DNA of 55,820 nt from Candidatus Altarchaeota archaeon. Its GTDB lineage: Archaea; Altiarchaeota; Altiarchaeia; IMC4; QMZM01. The stretch covers positions 1 to 55,820 of the forward strand of contig JAFGDV010000045.1 in the NCBI GenBank assembly GCA_016931955.1. The letters run 5' to 3'. Position numbers and translations under genes: made by a program. A model generated the notes under the pieces. That model was not told where the DNA came from. It did not search any database and worked only from the letters and a program-made list of their open reading frames with translations. Shown in pieces: positions 34,508 to 42,624 of the stretch (position 1 is the stretch's first letter; each line of letters starts with the position of its first letter).

Positions 34508-34957
34508 ATGCGGTCTAGTTATTTCTTTGTATTCTTGGTCTCTGTTGTATTTTTCTGCGGCTGCGTTGACTTGGATGCGCACTTGACTGGCATCCCCGTA
34601 GTCGAACAGAATCAAACTACTGGTTGGCAGCCGGAGCCGGGTAACGGATCTAATGTCTACTTCTTCTACAGTCCCTCATGCCCTTACTGCATAAAGGAGA
34701 AGGCGTTTCTTGAGGAACTTGAGGGCAGATACCCTGATGTCAGGATAGACTACATAATAGCTTCTGAGAACTGGGATCTCTTCGCTGAGGTGTGTGAGTG
34801 TTATAACACTACTACTTCAGGCGTTCCGAGAACCTTCATAGGGGATAAGGCATTCATCGGGTTTTCATCCCAAGACTGCGACCTCAGGTTTAATGAAGCC
34901 TATAGGGCCTATATCGGCTGCCCGAACCAGATTGAGAATGCAGTAAATGAAATTTGA
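34508..34957 (+). CDS. Exported thioredoxin-like protein, possible lipoprotein
   Basis: The 149-residue protein has a signal-like hydrophobic N-terminus (about 4-16) ending at Cys17/Cys19, which resembles a lipobox. A thioredoxin fold follows with the redox motif CPYC at 58-61 and a cis-proline segment TTSGVPRTFIGD. More cysteines appear near the end (CYN, DCD, GCP). It probably exchanges disulfides outside the membrane, and could assist the cysteine-rich exoprotease in this window; that link is an inference. It overlaps the next gene by 11 bp. Confidence 0.7.
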   Translation: MRSSYFFVFLVSVVFFCGCVDLDAHLTGIPVVEQNQTTGWQPEPGNGSNVYFFYSPSCPYCIKEKAFLEELEGRYPDVRIDYIIASENWDLFAEVCECYNTTTSGVPRTFIGDKAFIGFSSQDCDLRFNEAYRAYIGCPNQIENAVNEI

Positions 34958-36203
34958 CTTCTTTGACAGGTTCTTCGGTAAGGAGACAAGGACTGAGGAG
35001 GTTATCGACTCAATCAGGCTGCGAGCCTGGCTTGAGAAAAAGATCAGCTCAAGGAAGCATGAAGTCTTTAGTGGATCCAAGCAGCTGATAGAGGATGTTT
35101 TCCGTAACATTGAGGGGGTGCGGAACACAACCCTTGGTCTTGAAAAACTGGAATGCCATGAGGGGATGCACCGGAAAGCCCGGAAGATAATCTCCTCCTC
35201 TAAGCCGAGGTTTATCCGAGGGGTGTTGGATATTCTCTCTACTTTGGAAAAGAAGCCTCAAGGCTATGAGGAACTTATCGTGTTTAATGAGAATCTTCTA
35301 GCCGCTATTTCTTCGTTGGCTAAGTTGAGTACTGGAGAGGGCAGGTATCTTCCGATGGCCTTTGGTGAGGAAATAGATGCCATGAAGAGGGAATCCAAGA
35401 GGCTGGTTGAGAACGCTGGGGAACTGAAGAACCGAATAGGTTCCGACGTGGCCCTGCTCTCAAAGGCTATGGATTCACTGAATGAGTTTGATGGCCTTGG
35501 AGATGAACTGATGGACTTGGATTCCCAGAAGTCTGAAGTGCTGGAAAAGATCAATACATGCCTAGGTGAGGTGTCCGAGCTTGAGAATGAACTTGATTCG
35601 CTCCGTGTGGGAGAGGAGTTCAAGGAACTGGGGAAAACAGAGGGGGAACTAGAGAACGTTGGTGAGGAATTGGAGGGTATGGAATCCTTAGTCTATAACA
35701 GCCTTAACCCGTTGAAGAGGCCTTTGAGGAAGTTCAGGAAGTCCGCAGAGGTTGGGGAGTGCACTGAAATGCTTAAATTGATTGATTCCTTCCTGCAGGA
35801 TCCTGTAGACTTTTTTCTCTCAGAGGATTCAGGCAGCTTAGAGAAAATGCTTTCTGGAGTCAAAGGGTTAGAATTTAGGCCGAAGGACAGGGATAAGATT
35901 CTTTCTAGGATAGAGTCTGCTTCGAGGATTGACCGAGGTGATCTGCGGGATAGGTATTCTAGGCTTTCTTCTGTAAGGGAAGAACTGAAGAAAAAGATAG
36001 CGTCTTTCTCGATTTTGGAGAAAGAGAAGAAGATTGTTGAAGACATAGAAACCGTTGAGAGGAGGATTAAGGATATGGAGGAGGAACTTCACAGGATAGA
36101 CAGGAAGGGTGAGGAGGTCAAGGATAGGATATCCTCGCTCAGAGAGGAAATAGAAGATATAATCAACGAAACCAAAGACTGCAGGATAAAGATAAGATGG
36201 TAA
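34947..36203 (+). CDS. Coiled-coil protein of unknown function
   Basis: The 418-residue protein is predicted almost wholly helical. After a short FDFFDRFFGK start it has a globular-looking N-terminal region (20-140; conserved LECHEGMHRKARK) and then long charged coiled coils (about 140-250 and 335-412). There is no transmembrane helix and no enzyme motif. It is translationally coupled to the thioredoxin-like gene by an 11-bp overlap. Possible roles are structural or scaffold-like; no function is claimed. Confidence 0.6.
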   Translation: MKFDFFDRFFGKETRTEEVIDSIRLRAWLEKKISSRKHEVFSGSKQLIEDVFRNIEGVRNTTLGLEKLECHEGMHRKARKIISSSKPRFIRGVLDILSTLEKKPQGYEELIVFNENLLAAISSLAKLSTGEGRYLPMAFGEEIDAMKRESKRLVENAGELKNRIGSDVALLSKAMDSLNEFDGLGDELMDLDSQKSEVLEKINTCLGEVSELENELDSLRVGEEFKELGKTEGELENVGEELEGMESLVYNSLNPLKRPLRKFRKSAEVGECTEMLKLIDSFLQDPVDFFLSEDSGSLEKMLSGVKGLEFRPKDRDKILSRIESASRIDRGDLRDRYSRLSSVREELKKKIASFSILEKEKKIVEDIETVERRIKDMEEELHRIDRKGEEVKDRISSLREEIEDIINETKDCRIKIRW

Positions 36204-36211
36204 GTCAGTTA

Positions 36212-36919
36212 TTACTTTCCTATCTTCTTTGTCGCTTTCCTGAATAATCCTGTGAGGTTGAATGATTCTTTTCCTGAGATGAATGCTCTTCCTATGAGTT
36301 GCCTGAATGTTTTTTTCGCCATTTTGGCGTCCTGTTCTCTCTCAAGCACTGAGTCAGTGAATGAGTCGAATTTCTCCAACAAGACTTTTTTCTCGACCTT
36401 GTCTGCGTGCCTGAGTTTTTTCATCCTCTTTCTCTTTTTCTCGAAACCCTGCCTTGAAAGTTCATACAGGATCACTGCAACTGAATGTGATAGATTCAGT
36501 GTGGGATATCCTGGGCTTGCAGGGATAGAAACAAGTAGGTCGCAGAGCCCTATTTCCTCATTCAGCAGGCCTTGATCCTCTCTACCGAATACTAGCCCGA
36601 TTTTGCCTTCAATGTCTGACGCCTCTGCTAGCTCAGAAGGTGACACTGGAGTCCTCAACTTGTTTTTGTCTGTCGCTATGACCGCTGATGTCGCTATCAG
36701 GAAGTCGAATTCGTCCTTCAAGGAACTGAAGTCATCAAAGACCTTTGCGTTGTCCAGTATGTCTCTGCCGTGCATTGCCATAGCCCTCGCCTCCTTCCCA
36801 AGCATGGGAGGCTCTACCAGCACAAGCTCGCTGAAGCCGAAGTTCTTCATAACCCGGGCAACCGAGCCAACATTGCCCTCATACTTCGGTTCCACCAAGA
36901 TAACTGAAAAAGACGCCAT
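36212..36919 (-). CDS. TrmJ-type SPOUT RNA 2'-O-methyltransferase
   Basis: This SPOUT-fold enzyme probably methylates the ribose of residue 32 in tRNA. The 235-residue protein has VILVEPKYEGNVGSVARVMKNFGF (key residues E-P, N-G-S, R, N-F-G), GLVFGREDQGLLNEEI and the knot end IPASPGYPTLNLSHSVAVILYEL. A C-terminal extension (about 160-235) matches TrmJ. The ATG at 36919 leaves one base after the endonuclease V stop; an in-frame GTG at 36937 would overlap it. The two genes are cotranscribed. Confidence 0.87.
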   Translation of the reverse strand: MASFSVILVEPKYEGNVGSVARVMKNFGFSELVLVEPPMLGKEARAMAMHGRDILDNAKVFDDFSSLKDEFDFLIATSAVIATDKNKLRTPVSPSELAEASDIEGKIGLVFGREDQGLLNEEIGLCDLLVSIPASPGYPTLNLSHSVAVILYELSRQGFEKKRKRMKKLRHADKVEKKVLLEKFDSFTDSVLEREQDAKMAKKTFRQLIGRAFISGKESFNLTGLFRKATKKIGK

Positions 36920-36920
36920 C

Positions 36921-37550
36921 CTATATTTCGTTGACACACATGTGTGCGATCCTTGTTGGTTCAGGTAGCCTGTATCCCCTCAAGCATTTTTCAACCAAGA
37001 GCATGCTCGTATATAATGAAATCATATGTCCGGGAGAGATGAATATCGGCTTACAGCCTTTCCTGGACTTGTATGCGAAGCCCAGTATTTCTTCACTGTC
37101 GCGGAGGATGGAGAAGTCGCCTTCCTCCTCTGGTGGGGTGTATTCTCCTACGAGTTTTTTCTTCGCCACCCCGATAGTTGGCGTATCCAGTAGTACTCCA
37201 ACGTGGGTTGCTATCCCCATCCGCTTGGGATGGGCTATGCCGTGTCCGTCCACCATGAGAACATCTGGTTTCTTCCTCAGCTTTTCATATGCTTCAATTA
37301 TGCTTGGAGCCTCCCTGAACGCCAGCAAACCAGGTATGTAAGGAAAATCCTCTGCCACCTCGGCTGAGGCTTTCTCCTTTTCCTCCAGCTCAGGGAAACC
37401 AAGTACGACGACACAAGACCTCACTCGGTCTCTTCTGGGAAAGGATTGGTCGACTCCAGCTATTGTCTTTATCTCCTCAGGTAGATTGTCCTCTAAGACA
37501 GCCTTCTTCCTCAGCCCCTCCCGTATCTGTACGTACTTTCCTGTATCCAC
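36921..37550 (-). CDS. nfi: Endonuclease V
   Basis: It nicks DNA near deaminated bases such as inosine. The 209-residue protein has the family's VDQSFP strand with catalytic aspartate (about residue 34), the YIPGLLAFREAP block with the glutamate, VDGHGIAHPKRMGIATHVGV and IGVAKKKLVG, and ends with ISPGHMISL...EPTRIAHM. The GTG at 37550 is taken as start; no in-frame ATG sits close upstream. It pairs with the TrmJ-type gene one base downstream. Confidence 0.93.
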   Translation of the reverse strand: MDTGKYVQIREGLRKKAVLEDNLPEEIKTIAGVDQSFPRRDRVRSCVVVLGFPELEEKEKASAEVAEDFPYIPGLLAFREAPSIIEAYEKLRKKPDVLMVDGHGIAHPKRMGIATHVGVLLDTPTIGVAKKKLVGEYTPPEEEGDFSILRDSEEILGFAYKSRKGCKPIFISPGHMISLYTSMLLVEKCLRGYRLPEPTRIAHMCVNEI

Positions 37551-37594
37551 TGTAATACATATTTAACTGAACGCATATAATGTAATACCTTGAA

Positions 37595-39172
37595 ATGAAA
37601 CTCATTGGTGTTATCTCCGGCGAGGTGAAGCCTACGGAATTCAACATACTGCTTTCCGCAACGGATGCTGAGAAGGGCAGCTTCGTTAAGGTGAACCATG
37701 AAAGCTATGGCTGGGTTCTGGCCAGAGTCGACAACCTGAAGAGGTACCTTAACCCAAACGGGGAGGAGACGCTCCTGGCGAAGGCCTACACAATAGGCTA
37801 CAAACAAGACAACCAGATTCTTTTCCCTAAGACGCCCTTCAGGCCTGAGGAGAGGGTCTACTCCGCAGACACGGAACTCATAAGGGGCGTGATAGGCTTG
37901 AAGAGATCCGGCCAGGACAGCATCTACCTAGGCCTCCTGGAGGGACATGCTATCCCCGTCTACTTGGACATAAAGAAGAGCATAGGAAAACATATGTTGA
38001 TTCTCGCAAAGACCGGGGCAGGGAAAAGCTACACTGTAGCAGTAATCATCGAGGAATTGTTGAAGAATAAGATCCCATGCCTGATCGTAGACCCGCACGG
38101 GGAATACTCTTCACTGAAGTACGAAAACGACGACTATGATGCAATGCTCCAATTCGGGGTGAAGCCGAGGTCTTATGAAAGAGATGTGACAGAATACGCT
38201 GCGAACATCATAGCTAATCCTAGCGCTGAAAGACTTACCCTGAAGCCCAGGTTTTCCTTAGAGGAGTTGATAGAGATCATGCCTTTGAAGCTCAACGACA
38301 ACCAGAAGTCGATCCTCTACAACGTGATGCGTCGATTGGAGAGCATGGACTACACACTCCAGGACATCATAAACCAGGTCAAGTTGGAGGAGAGCAAGAC
38401 CAAGTGGAAGGTGATAAACGGCTTAGAGACCCTGAGAAATAGCGGCATCTTTGAGGGGAAACCCATACCCCCTAATAAGCTGGTGAAGGAAGGCAGGGCT
38501 TCGGTGATAAACCTGAAGGGTGTGGAGCCAAACATCCAGGAACTGATTGTGACAAAGCTGGCTAAAGACCTCTTCAATGCGTCAAAGCTTCGCGAGATTC
38601 AGCCGTTCTTTTTCTTGGTCGAGGAGGCGCACAACTTTTGCCCGGAGCGGGGTTTCGGCGATGCTTTGTCTTCGCCTATACTGAGGACGGTGGCATCTGA
38701 GGGCAGGAAATTCGACTTCTATCTCTGCGTCGTAAGCCAGAGGCCTGCAAGGGTGGATAAGAACGTCTTGTCGCAGTGTAATACTCAGATCATATTAAAG
38801 GTTACTAACCCGAATGACCTCCGCGCAATAGGTCAGTCTATTGAGGGCTTCACCCCAGGCATGGAAGACGACATAAAGCAGTTGTCTGTTGGACAGGCCC
38901 TCGTAGTTGGAGAATGCGTCGAGCAGCCGATTACCGTGAACGTGAGGGCCAGGGAGACGAAACACCACGGCGCGGCTCGGATTGAATCGGAGATGGAAAC
39001 CAAGGATAAATCCATAGTGGAGAAGATAAAGCCCGTCTTCATCAGGGAGGATGATGGGGGGGAGAAGGCTAAGATGAAGATAAAGGAGGATAAGAAGCCT
39101 GAGAAGAAGAAAAGAGGGAAAAAGAAGACCAAGTTTTCACGGCTTAAGTCTCTCTTCCTTAGGGATGAATGA
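37595..39172 (+). CDS. herA: HerA-type DNA-translocating ATPase
   Basis: This hexameric bipolar helicase normally acts with the NurA nuclease and Mre11-Rad50 in DNA end resection. The 525-residue protein has a beta-barrel HAS domain (1-100), Walker A AKTGAGKSY near 138-146, PCLIVDPHGEYSSL, Walker B PFFFLVEEAHNFCPE, SQRPARVDKNVLSQCNTQIIL, and a C-terminal basic tail (about 485-518, Lys-rich). No NurA gene lies beside it, so it could be a HerA homologue of other use. It overlaps the GH15-like gene by 4 bp. Confidence 0.87.
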   Translation: MKLIGVISGEVKPTEFNILLSATDAEKGSFVKVNHESYGWVLARVDNLKRYLNPNGEETLLAKAYTIGYKQDNQILFPKTPFRPEERVYSADTELIRGVIGLKRSGQDSIYLGLLEGHAIPVYLDIKKSIGKHMLILAKTGAGKSYTVAVIIEELLKNKIPCLIVDPHGEYSSLKYENDDYDAMLQFGVKPRSYERDVTEYAANIIANPSAERLTLKPRFSLEELIEIMPLKLNDNQKSILYNVMRRLESMDYTLQDIINQVKLEESKTKWKVINGLETLRNSGIFEGKPIPPNKLVKEGRASVINLKGVEPNIQELIVTKLAKDLFNASKLREIQPFFFLVEEAHNFCPERGFGDALSSPILRTVASEGRKFDFYLCVVSQRPARVDKNVLSQCNTQIILKVTNPNDLRAIGQSIEGFTPGMEDDIKQLSVGQALVVGECVEQPITVNVRARETKHHGAARIESEMETKDKSIVEKIKPVFIREDDGGEKAKMKIKEDKKPEKKKRGKKKTKFSRLKSLFLRDE

Positions 39173-40362
39173 GTATGGATATGCTCACAAAAGCCGAGAA
39201 AAAGGGGCTTAAGAGGATATACAAGACCAGTCTTGAGGTCATCGATTCTGTGACTCTGAAGAATGGGGCCTTGATGGCTTCCCCGCCAGGAACACGATAT
39301 CCCTATATGTATCCCAGAGATACGGCCCTCATCCTCCTCGCCCTCCTTGAGGAAGGCAGGTTAAATGACGTTAAGAGAATCCTCTCTTTTTTGATGACGG
39401 CTCAGAAGGAGACCGGGGAATGGGCTCAACGCTACGACGTAAGTGGTAATCCCGCATCTTATAGGCCGCCTCAGGTGGACTGTAATGGGCTTGTGCTCTA
39501 CGCCATGCGTAAATACTATGACAGCACTGAGGATAAGAGGTTCCTGGAAAAACACTGGCGATCCATCACATTGGGTGTGGAGTTCATCAAGGAGCATTAT
39601 CTGCCGGAGAACAGGCTGCTGTTCTCCCTTAACAGCATCCATGAGTGGCCGCCCATGGAGGCCGGCTTTGATATATGGACTAACGTGACCTGCTATGCAG
39701 GCCTCCGCGGAAGCTATAAGATGGCTCAGGTTCTCGGCAAATTGGACGAAGCTGAGAGGATGAGGAATCTTGCACGCGACCTGTGGATTGGGATAAGCAA
39801 GAAACTGATAAAGGATCACAGGTTCATAAAGGTTAGCGGGCACAGCATAATAACGGATCCAGATGTCAGCGAGATGGCGCCGTACATAACAAGATCGATA
39901 GGTGTTGACGATACCATAATGAGGAACACGGTCGACAAGATAATGAAGGTTCTCTGGGATACTGAACTTACTGGAATAAACAGATATGTTGAGAAATACG
40001 GCGAACCTGGGAGAAACAACGGAGGCTATGGACCCTATTCCATGTATACCGCGTGGGTGGCTCAGTACTACCTAGACGTTAGGGAGTATGATAAAGCGAA
40101 GGAGTGCATCAAGTGGTTCCTGAGGTACAGTAAAGACGGCCTCATACCTGAACATGTTTCTACAAGAGAACGCTTTGACCGGTGGAGGAGGCAGGCTAAA
40201 GAGGTTGGCCGATACAGGGAGCATGGCAGGAAAGAGGAAGCAGAGAAGGTGATGAATACTCCAGAATACAAGAGGAAGGGTCTTGTCTACTGGGTTCTTC
40301 CGCTGACGTGGGGTCACGCTGAATACATTAGGATGTACTCTAAGCTAGAGGAGCATCTCTAA
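39169..40362 (+). CDS. GH15-like glycoside hydrolase
   Basis: The 397-residue protein looks like an (alpha/alpha)6-barrel glucoamylase-type domain alone. Visible are the GTRYPYMYPRDTALILLALL block, QVDCNGLVLYAM, a central HEWPPMEAGFDIWTNV likely bearing a catalytic acid, and a late YGPYSMYTAWVAQYY and LPLTWGHAEYI. The N-terminal beta domain of archaeal glucoamylases is missing. It overlaps herA by 4 bp and converges on a glucosylglycerate phosphatase gene with an 18-bp overlap, suggesting a glucosylglycerate or oligosaccharide substrate. The substrate is not proven. Confidence 0.7.
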   Translation: MSMDMLTKAEKKGLKRIYKTSLEVIDSVTLKNGALMASPPGTRYPYMYPRDTALILLALLEEGRLNDVKRILSFLMTAQKETGEWAQRYDVSGNPASYRPPQVDCNGLVLYAMRKYYDSTEDKRFLEKHWRSITLGVEFIKEHYLPENRLLFSLNSIHEWPPMEAGFDIWTNVTCYAGLRGSYKMAQVLGKLDEAERMRNLARDLWIGISKKLIKDHRFIKVSGHSIITDPDVSEMAPYITRSIGVDDTIMRNTVDKIMKVLWDTELTGINRYVEKYGEPGRNNGGYGPYSMYTAWVAQYYLDVREYDKAKECIKWFLRYSKDGLIPEHVSTRERFDRWRRQAKEVGRYREHGRKEEAEKVMNTPEYKRKGLVYWVLPLTWGHAEYIRMYSKLEEHL

Positions 40363-41139
40363 CATGACCTGATTCCAGCCCGCGGGTCCTGGAAGCTTCG
40401 ACCTTTTCGCCTTTTTACCGTAATCTGCGAAGCTGCCGTCGGATTTCTTTATCAGGATGGGCACATCTACGTTGTCCAGCATGGGGAAATCGTTCTCGCT
40501 ATCCCCTAAGCCGACTGTCTCGATGTCCGGATCCTTTGATCTAGATAATCCAGTTAAAGTCCTCACGGCCTTGCCTTTGTCGTTCTCGCCTAGGATGTGG
40601 TAGTATCTGCCTCCCTTCGTATGGTTCAGTCCGTGGGCTTCTATGACGTTGAGGGCTTTCTCCTTCTGCTCATCTGTTCCCTCCATCCTGAAAGGCTCAT
40701 CGTATTCCCGCATCTTTGCCAGCTCTGCAGTTTTCAGAGTTAGACCTGAATCCTTTGACAGCTCTTCCACACTCATGTCTCCAAAACCCATTATCTTGCA
40801 TCCGCTGGCTTTCCTTGCTCTATCAAGGACCTCCCTCAGCCCCGGGTATGGGGCTCCCAACTCTATCATCTCATATCCCTCTTTTATCTTTTCCCCGACC
40901 TTCCGGCAGAAATAGCCCTCTGGGATGAATACTGCGCCGCCATTTTCGGATATGAAGGGGTCCATTACTCCCAGTTCCTCTCGGTAGACTTCGATCTCTG
41001 CTCTGGTCTTGCTGGTGCAGAATATCAGGGGTATTTTTTTCTTTTTTATTGATTCCATGGCAGGCAGGGCCTTCTTATAGGAGTAGTCTTCGTCGATTAG
41101 TGTTCCGTCTAAGTCGGTGAATACAATGATGGGGGACAT
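40345..41139 (-). CDS. Mannosyl/glucosyl-3-phosphoglycerate phosphatase
   Basis: This HAD-family phosphatase removes phosphate from glucosyl- or mannosyl-3-phosphoglycerate to give the compatible solute. The 264-residue protein has the nucleophile motif TDLDGTLID (Asp9, Asp11), CTSKTRAE, the family-typical ENGGAVFIPEGYF, and the metal motif GLGDSENDFPMLD. It follows the synthase gene by one base, which fixes the substrate class. Glucosyl is favoured because the synthase looks like GT81. Confidence 0.9.
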   Translation of the reverse strand: MSPIIVFTDLDGTLIDEDYSYKKALPAMESIKKKKIPLIFCTSKTRAEIEVYREELGVMDPFISENGGAVFIPEGYFCRKVGEKIKEGYEMIELGAPYPGLREVLDRARKASGCKIMGFGDMSVEELSKDSGLTLKTAELAKMREYDEPFRMEGTDEQKEKALNVIEAHGLNHTKGGRYYHILGENDKGKAVRTLTGLSRSKDPDIETVGLGDSENDFPMLDNVDVPILIKKSDGSFADYGKKAKRSKLPGPAGWNQVMLEMLL

Positions 41140-41140
41140 T

Positions 41141-42559
41141 TTATGTGAACCTGTCTATTATCTCCTCGGACAGGTCTATGTATATCCTTATATATGACAG
41201 GATCGTGTTGGATGTGAACTTGTTGACCCTGTTCTGGAGAACGGCCTTTAGTCCATGATAGCTGTAACCGATGCGAGAGTCCATCTGTTTTTTTATATCG
41301 GACCAGGGGCGAAGCAGCTTTGGTTTATTTGTCTTAGAGAGCTCATAGCCCTCTATGATGATCTTCTTGTACCTATCTATCCTATCCCTGTCCCTCCTTC
41401 TATCCCCCTCATCGTAGGTTATTGGCGGGTTTTCTTCCACTATCTTTTCGTAGACGCTGAGCATGTCATTCGCTGTTTTCTCGTATTCTTCTAAGAGCGT
41501 CTCCATGTCAGGCAGCCTGTTCTCCAGACCATACTCCCTTATCCAGTAGAACATGGCCATGGATATCTCACGAAGCATGTCGTCTGCGTGTTTCTCGCCC
41601 CCTGGCAGGTGCTGGAAGACGCCGCAGTCATATTGGGCTATCCTCTCTATGCCATAATTTTTCCACAGCTGACATAGTATTGAGATTTCGATGTCATAGC
41701 CGTTCGAGAACTGAAGCTCGTTCAGCTTTCTCCGGGTTATGGCGCATTCTCCGCTGAATGGGTAAGACAACGAATCCAGACCGTTGAATATTCCGTGCTT
41801 GGCCAATAGATTGAACATCGGGATACCAAAGAGACGAGAAACCCTGCCTCCGAGGGTGTATTTTCCATCTGTTTTATGGCGTCTCACATAGGTCGCCTTC
41901 GTGTAGAGTATGGATGACCTGTCTCCTCCGACGCCTTCGCCTGAATACCATCCCTGCAGTATCGGCCTGCAGAGTCCTTTAACGTAGTGCTTCTTGAAGG
42001 AGACTATGTCAGAGTCTATGAAGCATATTATGTCTCCATATGTTACAGGTACTGAAAACCACATATTAGCCCCCTTGCCTTGTTTCAGATTCTCGAGTTC
42101 CTCCTCGGTCAGAATCTTGTTCCTTACATAGATACTGTGCAGTTCCTGGTCGACCTGATTCAGTATCCTGAACGAGAAATCGTATCTGCCCTGCAGAGCC
42201 CTCTGCTTTCCCTCGGGCAGGGAGCGGACGAATTCCACCTCCCTTTCAAAGGTCTTCGAAGCCCTTATGGCGCAGGCCAGCAGGAACTCCATGAAATCGA
42301 AGTCTGGTTTTCCTTCTGGGGTTCTTGAGCCTTCGGCGATAACCACTTCGTCCACTACCCCGGCATCTATTAAAGAACCCAGCTCATCGATTATGTTATG
42401 CACTGTCCGATTGTATGTTTTGTCGTGTTTGTTGAATGTTGGCATCACGACTGATATCACGATCGGCCTCTTCCCTGATTCATCGACAACATAGTTCTCT
42501 AGCTTCAGCCTCTCTATCTCCTTCACCAGTATCTTCCTTTTGGAGTGCACGGCAGACAT
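41141..42559 (-). CDS. Glucosyl-3-phosphoglycerate synthase (GT81-like)
   Basis: It transfers a glucosyl (less likely mannosyl) unit from a nucleotide sugar to 3-phosphoglycerate. The 472-residue GT-A fold protein has VISVVMPTFNKHDKT, the loop QGKGANMWFS, the DxD-type metal motif IDSDIVSF (Asp182-Asp184), a flexible GGRVSRLFGIP block, PFSGECAITRR and NGYDIEISILC with a later GVFQHL histidine. These match GpgS more than the GT55 mannosyl enzymes. A C-terminal helical extension (about 365-472) is longer than usual. The phosphatase follows one base downstream. Confidence 0.82.
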   Translation of the reverse strand: MSAVHSKRKILVKEIERLKLENYVVDESGKRPIVISVVMPTFNKHDKTYNRTVHNIIDELGSLIDAGVVDEVVIAEGSRTPEGKPDFDFMEFLLACAIRASKTFEREVEFVRSLPEGKQRALQGRYDFSFRILNQVDQELHSIYVRNKILTEEELENLKQGKGANMWFSVPVTYGDIICFIDSDIVSFKKHYVKGLCRPILQGWYSGEGVGGDRSSILYTKATYVRRHKTDGKYTLGGRVSRLFGIPMFNLLAKHGIFNGLDSLSYPFSGECAITRRKLNELQFSNGYDIEISILCQLWKNYGIERIAQYDCGVFQHLPGGEKHADDMLREISMAMFYWIREYGLENRLPDMETLLEEYEKTANDMLSVYEKIVEENPPITYDEGDRRRDRDRIDRYKKIIIEGYELSKTNKPKLLRPWSDIKKQMDSRIGYSYHGLKAVLQNRVNKFTSNTILSYIRIYIDLSEEIIDRFT

Positions 42560-42624
42560 CTTATTATCTATTAGACTTCAACAAAAAAGACTCGAATAAT
42601 TAAGATGAATACTTAGTATAATAC

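Noticed and set aside
33887..34615. Open frame of 242 codons on the minus strand opposite fni
   Set aside because: It lies antisense to the well-supported isomerase and thioredoxin-like genes and has no recognisable domain.
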